A stretch of 64,000 nt of DNA from a virus: positions 1-64,000 of IMG/VR virus record IMGVR_UViG_3300025781_000011; one strand, written 5' to 3'. The notes below the pieces were generated by a model. The model did not search any database and was not told the origin of the DNA. It saw only the letters and a program-made list of their open reading frames with translations. This document shows, in pieces, positions 43,207-52,267 of this stretch. Made by a program: the position numbers and the translations under genes. Within the stretch, counting starts at the first letter, position 1, and each line of letters opens with the position of its first letter.

Positions 43207-43662
43207 ATGAACAACCCTTTCTTTGAAAGCCCACAAAATCTAAGAAAAGAATGGAAACAACTAAGAAATAGCTTGAATGATACTCTAACTGACTCTGAAC
43301 AGTTAAATATTGTAGCAAAATGGTGGGCACAATGCCCAATTTCAAAATATTGGTTAAACTGGGACGATCGAGCAACATGGCCTGATCCCTGGGAATTAAT
43401 TGCTACAAAAAATTTAGACTACAGTGCTATAGCACTGGGCATGCAGTATACTTTATTGTTAAGCGGAGGCGAACGATGGACTTCGGATAGAGTACAAATT
43501 GGTCTAGCCAGTGATACCGAAAAAACTATGCAGCACTTGGTTGTAATTGTAGATAACAAGTTTGTGCTGAATGTTAGTCATGCAAATGTAATAGATTTTG
43601 ACAATGCATTGATTATACATAGTAGATACAGGTATAATGACAAAAAATATATTCAAATTTAA
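43207..43662 (+). CDS. Spike-associated conserved protein
   Basis: The 151-aa protein starts after TGAT at the spike stop. It has a Trp-rich centre (KWWAQCPISKYWLNWDDRATWPDPWELIATKNLDYSAIALGMQYTLLLSGGERW). I recall the W-x-x-CP...WPDPWEL pattern from marine phage proteins adjacent to structural genes. The tail half is beta. Function is unknown; an accessory or chaperone for the spike is plausible from coupling. Confidence 0.55.
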   Translation: MNNPFFESPQNLRKEWKQLRNSLNDTLTDSEQLNIVAKWWAQCPISKYWLNWDDRATWPDPWELIATKNLDYSAIALGMQYTLLLSGGERWTSDRVQIGLASDTEKTMQHLVVIVDNKFVLNVSHANVIDFDNALIIHSRYRYNDKKYIQI

Positions 43663-43754
43663 TAATTAAATTTTAGATATTATCTGTTATAATTTGTAAA
43701 TAGAGTTACTTTCCAAAAAAAATCCGCTATTGAAAATTTAAATTATTGAGGTAA

Positions 43755-45416
43755 ATGATGTCATCGATTCGAGTTGTAAAACGTAGCGGAGCAAAAGTGC
43801 CGTTAGATGTTACTAAATGGCAAAATCAGATCACCAAGGTCTGCACGGGCATAGCTGACGTTAGTCAATCAATGATAGAAATCAAAGCACAACCACATTT
43901 TTATGATGGTATCAGCACCAGAGAAATAGATGAAATAACCCTACGTGCTATAGTTGATCTAATCGATATAGAATCTAATCCAGATATCGGACATACCAAT
44001 TATCAATTTGTAGCCGGCAATCAACGACTTGGTATGTTGCGTAAGGATGTCTACGGTCAGTATAATCCGCCTCACATATATGAAATTGTTAAACATAATG
44101 TGGAATTAGGATTATATACCCGAGATTTATTAGATTGGTACACAGTTGATGATTGGAATCGAATGAACGATATCCTTGATCATACCAAAGATGAAGCGTA
44201 CAGCTATGCAGCAATTGAACAATTAATTGAAAAATACTTGATACGTAATCGTGCCACTAAACAGATATACGAAACACCGCAGATTAGGTATATTGTAGCA
44301 GCCGCAACAGTGTTTCATAGAGAAGAACCTAGTCAAGCTAGAATGAAATATATTAAAGAATACTATAATGCTGCCTCAGACGGATTGTTTACTCTAGCTA
44401 CACCTGTGCTAGCAGGATTAGGAACACCAACTAAACAGTTCAGTAGTTGTGTTCTCATACGTGCTGACGATAATCTAGACAGTATTTTTGCTGCTGGCGA
44501 AATGATGGCCAAGTATGCAAGTAAACGAGCTGGTATCGGGTTAGAAATTGGTAGACTACGTCCCCTTGGTAGTCCAATTAGAGGCGGGGAGATTACACAT
44601 ACAGGTATGATTCCGTTCCTAAAGAAGTGGTTTGGTGATCTACGTAGCTGTTCACAAGGTGGTATTAGGAATTCCAGCTGTACTGTTTACTTCCCAATAT
44701 GGCACTATCAATTTGATGATTTGATTGTATTAAAAAATAATCAAGGTACTGAAGAAACTCGTGTACGTCATATGGATTATGCAGTAGTATTGAACGCATT
44801 CTTTTGGCGTCGCTTTAAGAACAAAGAAAATATCACATTCTTTGATCCGAACGAAGTACCAGATTTATTTGAAGCATTTTATGGAGATACGGAACTATTT
44901 GAAAACCTTTATGTTAAGTATGAAAAACGTAAAGATATACGCACTAAGACTATGAGTGCAGAAGAAGTATTTAAGGGCGGTATTTTAAAAGAACGTACTG
45001 ATACTGGTCGAATTTATTTGATGTATACTGATAATGTTCAGAATCAAGGACCGTTTGATCCCAAGGTACATCCAATTTACCAATCAAATCTCTGTTGTAT
45101 TACAGGCGATACTCGCGTAACCTTTTTACATAAAAGCGGGAAAATTGAAACAATGTCGGTTGCTAGTGCAGTAGAAAGATTTGAATTAGGCGGCCTTACT
45201 GAATCAAAGATTAAAAGTTTTAAGAATGACAAAGTAATATGGGCTGATATTTCAGGTGCAATGAAAACTAAAACAGTAACAGAACTTTATGAGATCACAG
45301 ATGAAAGTGGTAAGATTATCCAATGCACTGCTGATCATTTAATTTATACCAAAAATAGAGGTTATGTTAGAGCGGATGAACTTGTAGAAACGGACGAGTT
45401 ATGTATTGAAAACTGA
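43755..45416 (+). CDS. nrdA: Ribonucleotide reductase alpha, N-terminal extein fused to split intein N-half
   Basis: The first 447 residues are class Ia NrdA: an ATP-cone start (SIRVVKRSGAKVPLDVTKWQNQI), then RYIVAAATVF, the TLATPVL...FSSCVLI stretch with a redox-type Cys, and the dimer/active-site barrel up to PIYQSNLC. The last Cys corresponds to the thiyl-radical Cys439 of E. coli NrdA. At the next residue the frame enters an intein (CITGDTRV) and stops at 45414. ATG at 43755 or, with better spacing from GAGGT, 43758. An extended -10 (TGTTATAAT, 43685-43693) may drive it. Full enzyme requires trans-splicing with the protein at 46387. Confidence 0.92.
   Translation: MMSSIRVVKRSGAKVPLDVTKWQNQITKVCTGIADVSQSMIEIKAQPHFYDGISTREIDEITLRAIVDLIDIESNPDIGHTNYQFVAGNQRLGMLRKDVYGQYNPPHIYEIVKHNVELGLYTRDLLDWYTVDDWNRMNDILDHTKDEAYSYAAIEQLIEKYLIRNRATKQIYETPQIRYIVAAATVFHREEPSQARMKYIKEYYNAASDGLFTLATPVLAGLGTPTKQFSSCVLIRADDNLDSIFAAGEMMAKYASKRAGIGLEIGRLRPLGSPIRGGEITHTGMIPFLKKWFGDLRSCSQGGIRNSSCTVYFPIWHYQFDDLIVLKNNQGTEETRVRHMDYAVVLNAFFWRRFKNKENITFFDPNEVPDLFEAFYGDTELFENLYVKYEKRKDIRTKTMSAEEVFKGGILKERTDTGRIYLMYTDNVQNQGPFDPKVHPIYQSNLCCITGDTRVTFLHKSGKIETMSVASAVERFELGGLTESKIKSFKNDKVIWADISGAMKTKTVTELYEITDESGKIIQCTADHLIYTKNRGYVRADELVETDELCIEN
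45096..45413 (+). other. Split intein, N-terminal half (NrdA)
   Basis: A 106-aa Hint-fold half begins at Cys1 (CITGDTRV, block A) and contains block B as IIQCTADHLIYTKNRGYVRADEL with the T-x-x-H motif. It ends with TDELCIEN just before the stop. The partner half begins 970 bases downstream. No endonuclease domain is inside the intein protein; a separate HNH gene occupies the gap. Confidence 0.93.
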
Positions 45417-45448
45417 TTGCTAACATAAATACATATGGAGAAATTCAT

Positions 45449-46390
45449 ATGTATAAAAAGTTGTATAAAAATATTATTGATAATGCTAGAAAAGAGAATA
45501 GAATGAAGAATCAAGGAATATATTATGAAGTACATCATATTATTCCAGATTTTCTATTTAAAAACCGGAGGCGACCCGGACCTAAGGGACATTTAGATGG
45601 GAACCCAAACAGTTCTGATAACTTGGTTTTTCTAACATTTTCTGAACATTTAATAGCACATTATTATTTGTATGAAATATATAAAGATTCAAGATATGCA
45701 TATTCAGCTGGCTCAGCATTGCAATTCTTTTTTGTAAAAGCCACAGGGAATCATAAAAGACAGAAAAATTTATCAGAGATTGATAGTAATTTTTTGAAAG
45801 AGATGGAACACTTGCGTATGTTGGGAATCGAGAGTATTAGTAAAGCAAAAACTGGAAAAATGCCGGTTGTGGATGCACTAACTCGGAAAAAAATAGGTTC
45901 TGTGCCAATAGATCATCCGAAAGTATTATCCGGCGAATGGATTCACCATTGTAAAGGTCTTCCAGCAAAAACAGCAAATAGAAAGTCACAAGTAGGTTCA
46001 AATAACACTAATTATAAAGAGCTAACCCTTGAAAGACGAGAAAGATTATTAAATTGTGTAGTTAATTCTTGTCAAGACAGGTATTTAAAATTGTCACTAC
46101 TTACTTCTGCAATAAAAAAAGAATTTTCAGAGTTTAAAAAAATATCATTAGCTTGGATTTGGAATAATTATGATTCTGTGAATGATTTATTAAATGAAGT
46201 TAACTCAGTAAAAGGTACTCAAATTAAATATGATTCATATCATAGAAGCAATGCACAAAGAAAATTAGCATCTGCGCATTCTTCAAAACATCGTTGGTAC
46301 AATAATGGAGTGAAAAATATAAAAGTCACAAACGAAGCAGAATTTTGTAAACATAATCCAGATTTTAAATTAGGAAAATTAAAAATATGA
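45449..46390 (+). mobile_element. HNH homing endonuclease between the split-intein halves
   Basis: The 313-aa protein has an HNH core (YYEVHHIIPDFLFKNRRRPG...GNPNSSDNLVFLTFSEHLIAHYYL, residues 26-75). A central DNA-contact region (ADALTRKKIGSVPIDHPKVLSGEWIHH-like, about 140-170) and a terminal RWYNNGVKNIKVTNEAEFCKHNPDFKLGKLK module follow. The core closely resembles the amber-interrupted HNH gene at 38141. GGAG at 45436 is the ribosome site; its stop overlaps the start of the C-terminal nrdA fragment (ATGA), so the second half is translationally coupled to the mobile gene. Confidence 0.88.
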
Positions 46391-46488
46391 TCAAAATTAA
46401 AAAAATCAAAGTTAAACAAACTGACGTATACGACATTTCTGTTCCAGAAACAGAATGTTTTTTTGCTAACGATATATTGATTCATAAT
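46387..46488 (+). other. Split intein, C-terminal half (NrdA)
   Basis: A 34-aa segment from Met to Asn: MIKIKKIKVKQTDVYDISVP, then ETECFFANDILIHN. The penultimate His and terminal Asn, followed by Cys +1, are the residues needed for the branch-resolution and ligation steps. Confidence 0.93.
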
Positions 46489-47475
46489 TGTGAGATCACA
46501 CTACCTAACAAGCCGTTCAAGCGTTTAGATGATGCAGAAGGTCGTATTTCCCTATGTACACTTGGATCAATTAACTGGGGTGCATTCCGCAATCCAGAAG
46601 ACATGAGACGTGCTTGTAGAATTCTGCTTAGAAGCTTGAATAACATTTTAGATTATCAGGACTTCTTGAGTATCCAATCTAAATTATCAAATGACGAGAT
46701 ACGTCCGATTGGCATAGGTGTCACTAATCTAGCATACTTCTTAGCCAAGAGAGGATTGAAGTATGGTGATCCAGAATGCTTAGCAGAAGTAAAGACATTT
46801 ATAGAGCATCAGGCATTTTATTTAACTGAAGCAACAGTAGAGCTGGCAAAGGAACGCGGTCCTTGTTTAGATAGTGCTAAGACACGCTATGGCCAAGGCA
46901 CGTTTCCTTGGGAGTTAAGAGCAAATGGTGTTAATGAGCTTACAGACTTTACACCAGAACTTGACTGGGAATCATTAAGAAATGAAATAAAACAACACGG
47001 AGTACGTAATGCTACGCTGCTAGCAGTTGCTCCTGTTGAATCAAGTTCAGTTTGTATTAATTCAACAAATGGTATAGAAATGCCAATGAGTTTGATTGCT
47101 ACTAAAGAAAGCAAGGCTGCATCACTTACGCAAGTGGTTCCGGAATATCACAGACTCAAGAACAAGTATCAGTTGATGTGGGATCAAACAGACTGTATCG
47201 GATATTTGAAAACTGCTGCGGTGTTAGCTGCATATGTTGATCAGGCTATTTCAGTGAATACGTTTTATTCGCCTAAACATTTTCCAGATCGCAAAGTCCC
47301 AACCACATTGATAGCTAAAAATTTAATGCAGGCACATAAATGGGGATTGAAGACCTTGTATTATAGCCTAATGGATAAATCTGGGTCAAAAGTTGATGAC
47401 CTTGATCTAATTAAAGAACTGGCACCGATAGACTACAGTGACGATGATTCAGACTGCGAAGCTTGTAAGCTATAA
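46387..47475 (+). CDS. nrdA: Split intein C-half fused to ribonucleotide reductase alpha, C-terminal extein
   Basis: The first 34 residues are the intein C-half (VYDISVPETECFFANDILIHN, blocks F and G, ending His-Asn). They are followed by Cys +1 and the C-extein EITLPNKPFKRLDDAEG-ISLCTLGSINWGAF, which is the normal NrdA continuation with the second redox Cys (SLC). Later segments include RPIGIGVTNLAY, VAPVESSS and CINSTNGIEMPMS. The C-terminus carries a Cys pair region (DCEACKL) as in NrdA tails. The two exteins add up to about 775 aa, close to T4 NrdA (754). Confidence 0.92.
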   Translation: MIKIKKIKVKQTDVYDISVPETECFFANDILIHNCEITLPNKPFKRLDDAEGRISLCTLGSINWGAFRNPEDMRRACRILLRSLNNILDYQDFLSIQSKLSNDEIRPIGIGVTNLAYFLAKRGLKYGDPECLAEVKTFIEHQAFYLTEATVELAKERGPCLDSAKTRYGQGTFPWELRANGVNELTDFTPELDWESLRNEIKQHGVRNATLLAVAPVESSSVCINSTNGIEMPMSLIATKESKAASLTQVVPEYHRLKNKYQLMWDQTDCIGYLKTAAVLAAYVDQAISVNTFYSPKHFPDRKVPTTLIAKNLMQAHKWGLKTLYYSLMDKSGSKVDDLDLIKELAPIDYSDDDSDCEACKL

Positions 47476-47496
47476 TAATGGATAACGGAGTAGACA

Positions 47497-48597
47497 ATGT
47501 CAACGGCTCAATATAATTTAAAAACAAAAACTGATTATCTTAATCGAAAGATGTTTCTAGATCCTGCTGGACCAGTAACTATTCAACGATTTGAAGAAGT
47601 GCATTATCCTAAGATACAAAAGTTCGAAGCAACTCAACGAGGTTTCTTCTGGGTCCCAGAGGAAATATCACTAACCAAAGATGCCAATGATTTCAAAGAT
47701 GCAAGCGATGCAGTAAAACATATCTTTACCAGCAACTTGCTGCGTCAAACAGCTCTGGACAGTATACAAGGCCGTGGCCCGGTGCAGGTATTCAGTCCTG
47801 TGGTAAGTGTTCCAGAATTAGAAGCGTTGGTACTGATTTGGTCAATGTTTGAAACAAACATCCATAGCCGCAGTTATAGTCATATCATTAGAAACATCTA
47901 TAATGTACCAAAAGATGTGTTTAATACGATTCATGATACACAAGAGATTGTTGATATGGCTTCTAGTGTGGGTAATTATTATGATAGATTGCATCAAATA
48001 AATTGCCTAAAAGAAACTGGCGCAACTGTATCTGAAAAAGACCATGTTAAGGCAGTTTGGTTGGCATTACATGCTAGCTATGCACTAGAAGCGTTTCGTT
48101 TCATGGTATCATTTGCTACTAGCCTAGCTATGGTAGAGAACAAAATCTTTATTGGTAATGGTAATATTATCAGCTTAATTTTACAGGATGAAATATTGCA
48201 TAAGGAGTGGACTGCTTATATTATTAATCAAGTAGCAAAAGACGACGCTAGATTTGCTGATGCAAAAGCAGAATGTCAAGACGAAGTCTACAGAATGTAC
48301 ATGAGTGTGATACAGGAAGAAAAATCCTGGGCAGATTACTTGTTTAAGAAGGGTCCTGTAATTGGGCTCAATGCTAACATTCTAAAAGATTTTGTTGATT
48401 ATACAGCAATGCTTGCATTGAAAGAAGTTGGCATTAAATATCAAGGTTTTGGTCCTAAGACTACTCCTATACCTTGGTTCAATAAGCACAGTGATCCTAG
48501 CAAGAAGCAAACTGCATTGCAAGAGTCTGAAAGCACAAATTATATAATAGGTGTAATGGATTCTGTTATTGATTACAACGAGCTTCCAAACTTGTAA
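47497..48597 (+). CDS. nrdB: Ribonucleotide reductase beta subunit
   Basis: The 366-aa class Ia small subunit has the di-iron and tyrosyl-radical residues in place: Asp in RQTALDSIQGRGP, Glu...His...Tyr in FETNIHSRSYSHIIRNI (E-x-x-x-H-x-x-x-Y), the EAFRFMVSF helix and E-x-x-H in DEILHKEW. With NrdA it reduces ribonucleotides to supply phage DNA synthesis, using reducing power from the glutaredoxin encoded two genes downstream. Length is close to T4 NrdB (388 aa). Unlike T4 nrdB it has no group I intron. Confidence 0.95.
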   Translation: MSTAQYNLKTKTDYLNRKMFLDPAGPVTIQRFEEVHYPKIQKFEATQRGFFWVPEEISLTKDANDFKDASDAVKHIFTSNLLRQTALDSIQGRGPVQVFSPVVSVPELEALVLIWSMFETNIHSRSYSHIIRNIYNVPKDVFNTIHDTQEIVDMASSVGNYYDRLHQINCLKETGATVSEKDHVKAVWLALHASYALEAFRFMVSFATSLAMVENKIFIGNGNIISLILQDEILHKEWTAYIINQVAKDDARFADAKAECQDEVYRMYMSVIQEEKSWADYLFKKGPVIGLNANILKDFVDYTAMLALKEVGIKYQGFGPKTTPIPWFNKHSDPSKKQTALQESESTNYIIGVMDSVIDYNELPNL

Positions 48598-48614
48598 TTT
48601 AGAAAAGATACAAA

Positions 48615-49343
48615 ATGAAAGTAGCCATAATTACTCCTTATTATAAGGAGTCTATCAAATGTCTGAAAAAGTGTCACGACAGTGTTGTGAATCAAACACA
48701 TCCAAATGTAACTCATTTGATGGTCGCTGATGGGTTTCCTAATCCCAAATGTAAATCATGGAATGTAGAACACGTAGAGTTACCTCACTCTCACGTAGAT
48801 GCAGGTGCTACACCCCGAGCATTGGGTGCAATTTCAGCATTTAGTAGAGGATATGATGCAGTAGGATTTTTAGATGCAGACAACTGGATCGATTCGGATC
48901 ATATTGAAAATATGGTTAAAACACTAAAAGAATCTGGTGCTGCAGGAGTTATAGCTACTCGTAGAATACATGCACTAGACGGTACAGAACTTTATGTGGA
49001 TAGAATAGAGAGCAACGGTGAGAACATGGTTGATACCAACTGCATGTTTTTAACTCGTGCAGCTTTACATTTGATGTCATATTGGGTTACTGATCCGGGG
49101 TCTAGATTATGGAGTGATAGATATTTTTGGGAAGCTGTTAAACAAAGTAAGTTATCAATAGTTCAATGCCTTAAACCCACAGTTGCCTATGTTAGCAAGT
49201 GGGCGTGGCATTATCAACATGCTGGAGTGGAACCGCCGCCAGATTCAGTGTGGATTGGTCAAGACGCGGTGGGAAATCTCATACACATTAAACATAAGGA
49301 TTCAAAGGAATATCATGAAAGCAGAAATTTGGACAAAGCCTAA
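48615..49343 (+). CDS. Family 2-type glycosyltransferase
   Basis: The 242-aa GT-A protein begins with VAIITPYYKESIKCLKKCHDSVVNQTHPNVTHLMVADG and has the metal/sugar-nucleotide D-x-D equivalent in VGFLDADNWID (about 82-93). Acceptor-side motifs such as DTNCMFLTRAAL and SDRYFWEAV follow. It could modify phage DNA bases, virion proteins or host surface sugars; the sequence alone does not say which. It lies between nrdB and the glutaredoxin and overlaps the latter by 29 bases, an unusual insertion into the nucleotide-reduction operon. Confidence 0.75.
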   Translation: MKVAIITPYYKESIKCLKKCHDSVVNQTHPNVTHLMVADGFPNPKCKSWNVEHVELPHSHVDAGATPRALGAISAFSRGYDAVGFLDADNWIDSDHIENMVKTLKESGAAGVIATRRIHALDGTELYVDRIESNGENMVDTNCMFLTRAALHLMSYWVTDPGSRLWSDRYFWEAVKQSKLSIVQCLKPTVAYVSKWAWHYQHAGVEPPPDSVWIGQDAVGNLIHIKHKDSKEYHESRNLDKA

Positions 49344-49581
49344 TTGCCCATATTGTGATAAGGCTAAGAATTTATTTAAAATCAAGGGCGTAGAATACGA
49401 AGAAAAAATAATAAAGTTGACAGAATCACAAGGTTCGGATCTTAAGCCAAATCAAGAATTGGTTTCTCGCGAAGCATTACTCGAACGAGCTCCTAATGCC
49501 AAGACTGTACCACAAATATGGCTAGACAATAATTATATAGGCGGCTATAATGAATTAATAGCATTTTGGGGTATTAACTAA
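49315..49581 (+). CDS. grx: Glutaredoxin
   Basis: The 88-aa thioredoxin-fold protein has the redox motif CPYC (residues 11-14, in WTKPNCPYCDKAKNLF) and the cis-Pro glutathione-binding TVPQIW, then NYIGGYNEL. It recycles the ribonucleotide reductase disulfide. ATG at 49315 follows AGGA and begins inside the end of the glycosyltransferase gene. Residues 32-60 are longer than in the minimal glutaredoxin fold. Confidence 0.92.
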   Translation: MKAEIWTKPNCPYCDKAKNLFKIKGVEYEEKIIKLTESQGSDLKPNQELVSREALLERAPNAKTVPQIWLDNNYIGGYNELIAFWGIN

Positions 49582-51203
49582 GGCCATTTTGCGCCGGGAT
49601 ATACAAAACTTTGTCCTATTAAAATACCATCTACACCGCTGCGTTTTGCAGCGGTCTTACCTATAGCTGAATCAAAGTAGTAGTTGTTTTTTGGGATAGA
49701 GTTTAAATCTTTAACTATTAAATCATTAATAATATATTCTTGATCAAACGCAGGTCCGTTTATAAACTTTTCAGACCATGTATTGTCAAGAAATGATATT
49801 ATTGCAGTAAATTGGCCAGGTTGTTTTAAAATATCTGTCACACTTAATCCTGTTAATCGACTGCGATTTAATATAGTTCCAATTGCCCACACATATTCTG
49901 TTAGATCAGATCCAGACACCGCATGTGCAGCAGCAATCAAATGGTTCCAATCTGTGACTGATATAGGTTTACCTAAATATTGTTGTACAGTTTGAAAACC
50001 AGTACTAACAGATGATGAAAAATTTGTTAATTTGTAAACGCCATTTACTAAAAATTCAAGTTCAGCACCGGCCATTTGCATAGATGTAGTTGTGACTGTG
50101 GTATTGGTAATCCCTGGCTGAATAATCTGTGTAGTAGTACTAAGTGGTCCTACTGTACCAAGTGAACCCAAACTATTATTAAATGAATTGATAGCAGAAA
50201 CTCCGGCATTCAATTGGGAATTTGTTGACGATAGTTGACTTATTAATGAATCAACTGACAAGTTGTTGGGCAATGAACTGATAAAACTTTGATTAGATAA
50301 TGACCCAATGGTTGACGTAATAGATGAACTGATTGCAGTTAAATCTTGTGTGATACAACCAAGCTCGCTAGTAATATTGGATAATCCTCCTGTTAATTCC
50401 CCTTTAATGCTAGACAGCCCGCTGGTAATACCTTTGATTCCCTTGGTGAGTTGACTTAATATTGTACCTGTTGCACTATATGGTAACCCTGGTAATAAAG
50501 TTGATATCATTTTTGTCATATTAGTCAACTCTTGAGTTTGTTTAGATAAATCCATAACAAGTGCAGTCAACCCACCAGGGGTAAGTCCACTCAACATATT
50601 AGATATATCAGGAGGTAAACAAGGTGTGTTATTAAGAGGACCAATACCTAAACTTCCATATGCAGAAATTGCTTGATTTACAATTCCGGTACCTCCGCCA
50701 CTTGTGGACCCGCTTGCAGATGATCCCCCAGCAGAAGATTCAGGCGGAGGTACATCTGTACTGGTGTTGCCATAGGTAATATTATTAAATGTTGGTATTC
50801 CGGCAGCAGTGCTAGCACCACCAGTTGCGCTAACCGTACGTCCAGTTACAGCAGTATTACCAAGACTAGATCCACTACTACCATCGCTGCCGTCACTTAG
50901 TTTGTTCGGGGCGTTGGTACTTTGTACTAAACCTGCTGGGTTAACAAGAACAAATTGTAAATTATGTGTTCCGTTACTGGCCCATAGTTTATTATCTTGT
51001 GAGTAGATTCTCCATTCTTTCAATTGTAATGTATCAGTTACAACAGGTGTACCAATAATAGGGGACCCTATTAAAGGTACATTGCCAGAATCTGGCAATG
51101 CAGTAGGCAACGGTGCAAAAGTGCCTTTGAATGCAGTTGCATAGCTTGGTACCGCTCCCTGCCCGTTAGATGGATCATTAATGCCACCAAAATCATTACT
51201 CAT
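49578..51203 (-). CDS. Virion protein with C-terminal SleB-like cell-wall hydrolase domain
   Basis: The 541-aa protein (ATG at 51203 after AGGT) has three parts. The first, a Pro/Ser/Gly-rich N-terminal third, contains LKEWRIYSQDNKLWASNGTHNLQFVLV. The second is a long helical Ser/Leu/Thr region (about 200-390) resembling tape or coiled structures. The third is a C-terminal domain with HLIAAAHAVSGSDLTEYVWAIGTILNRSRL and DILKQPGQFTAI, the ExxVxxxILNR...QF pattern of SleB-type lytic enzymes. It is probably a tail-associated lysin for wall penetration. A minus-strand AGTAAATA element precedes it. Confidence 0.68.
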   Translation of the reverse strand: MSNDFGGINDPSNGQGAVPSYATAFKGTFAPLPTALPDSGNVPLIGSPIIGTPVVTDTLQLKEWRIYSQDNKLWASNGTHNLQFVLVNPAGLVQSTNAPNKLSDGSDGSSGSSLGNTAVTGRTVSATGGASTAAGIPTFNNITYGNTSTDVPPPESSAGGSSASGSTSGGGTGIVNQAISAYGSLGIGPLNNTPCLPPDISNMLSGLTPGGLTALVMDLSKQTQELTNMTKMISTLLPGLPYSATGTILSQLTKGIKGITSGLSSIKGELTGGLSNITSELGCITQDLTAISSSITSTIGSLSNQSFISSLPNNLSVDSLISQLSSTNSQLNAGVSAINSFNNSLGSLGTVGPLSTTTQIIQPGITNTTVTTTSMQMAGAELEFLVNGVYKLTNFSSSVSTGFQTVQQYLGKPISVTDWNHLIAAAHAVSGSDLTEYVWAIGTILNRSRLTGLSVTDILKQPGQFTAIISFLDNTWSEKFINGPAFDQEYIINDLIVKDLNSIPKNNYYFDSAIGKTAAKRSGVDGILIGQSFVYPGAKWP

Positions 51204-51263
51204 CGAAAAACCTATTAAATTGTAATATAATATATTTACTCCTAATTTCAACTAAAAATCAGT

Positions 51264-51271
51264 TATAAATA
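51264..51271 (+). promoter_or_regulatory. T4-type late promoter
   Basis: Exact TATAAATA, 30 bases ahead of the peptidase gene at 51302, with AAGGAT as ribosome site. Confidence 0.78.
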
Positions 51272-51301
51272 TCAAAACAATATAATTTTAAGGATGCTAA
51301 T

Positions 51302-52210
51302 ATGCCATTAAATCCTCCAACATATGCAGGATTAGATGTTTTTTACAGCAACAATGTGTTTGTTAATAAAGTACCAGTGGCTCTCTGGAGACCGCCTGCT
51401 GGTGCGTTTAATGATGGTTCTCCTGGTACAGCATCAGTTGGCGGTTTGACCATGTATAGTTCCAACGAAAGTGGTCATGCTGCTATGTTAAGAAATGAAG
51501 CTGCACTCATGGGGGAAGGTGCTAAAGGTGATGACAATGGCGGTGATCCAGCTAGTAGCGGAATCAGTTCTAGTGCAGGTGCAACCGGTGCATACAATGA
51601 TTTTAGCGCCACAGGCCCTAATCCAAATCCCAGCGCACCGTCGGGTACGTATGAGTTATCAGTTGATAATCTTCCCAATAGTTTCCCAACTGATATATCT
51701 GATCCATTTTATAATAAACAAATAAGTCAATATTTTAAAATGGCACATATTAGAAACCCACCTCAAAATGAATCAACATTTAACTTATCAGCTAGACAAG
51801 TTGCAGCAAATTTTATTGAACTTTGTTTAAATGTATTAGATCCAGTTTATGCACAATTTCATTTCAACAAAGATCCACTTAATAGTGCTTATAGATCTAC
51901 AGCATATAATCAAAGGATAGGCGGCTCGTTAACAAGTGAACATATCACCGGTTGTGCAGCAGATATTAGCCTAGGAACTCCTAGCGGTAATGTAGCAATG
52001 TTTAAATGGATATTGAATAGCGGAATAAAATTCCGTCAGTTGCTATATGAAAAGTCCCCAAGCGGAAGTGCAGCAGGTTGGATACATGTATCATATAACA
52101 GAGGTATTCCAAAAAGTGATGCATCAAGAGTAGGATACACAACCAACCCACCTAGTATTATCAGCGCCGGCCAAAATGGAGAAAACTTACCAAGTTATCT
52201 CAAAGCTTGA
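51302..52210 (+). CDS. Virion M15-family peptidase-like protein
   Basis: The 302-aa protein has an N-terminal virion-associated part (YAGLDVFYSNNVFVNKVPVALW) and a Gly/Ser linker. The C-terminal domain carries zinc ligands in the M15 order: SAYRSTAYNQRIGGSLTSEH (His 204), ADIS (Asp 211) and WIHVSY (His 252). M15 enzymes cut peptidoglycan peptide bonds. The enzyme complements the SleB-like domain encoded divergently, giving the particle a glycan-directed and a peptide-directed activity. Confidence 0.78.
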   Translation: MPLNPPTYAGLDVFYSNNVFVNKVPVALWRPPAGAFNDGSPGTASVGGLTMYSSNESGHAAMLRNEAALMGEGAKGDDNGGDPASSGISSSAGATGAYNDFSATGPNPNPSAPSGTYELSVDNLPNSFPTDISDPFYNKQISQYFKMAHIRNPPQNESTFNLSARQVAANFIELCLNVLDPVYAQFHFNKDPLNSAYRSTAYNQRIGGSLTSEHITGCAADISLGTPSGNVAMFKWILNSGIKFRQLLYEKSPSGSAAGWIHVSYNRGIPKSDASRVGYTTNPPSIISAGQNGENLPSYLKA

Positions 52211-52267
52211 TTGATCTCGACGATATTAACATGGTATACTAAAATATCATTTACCCAAGGATTGATC

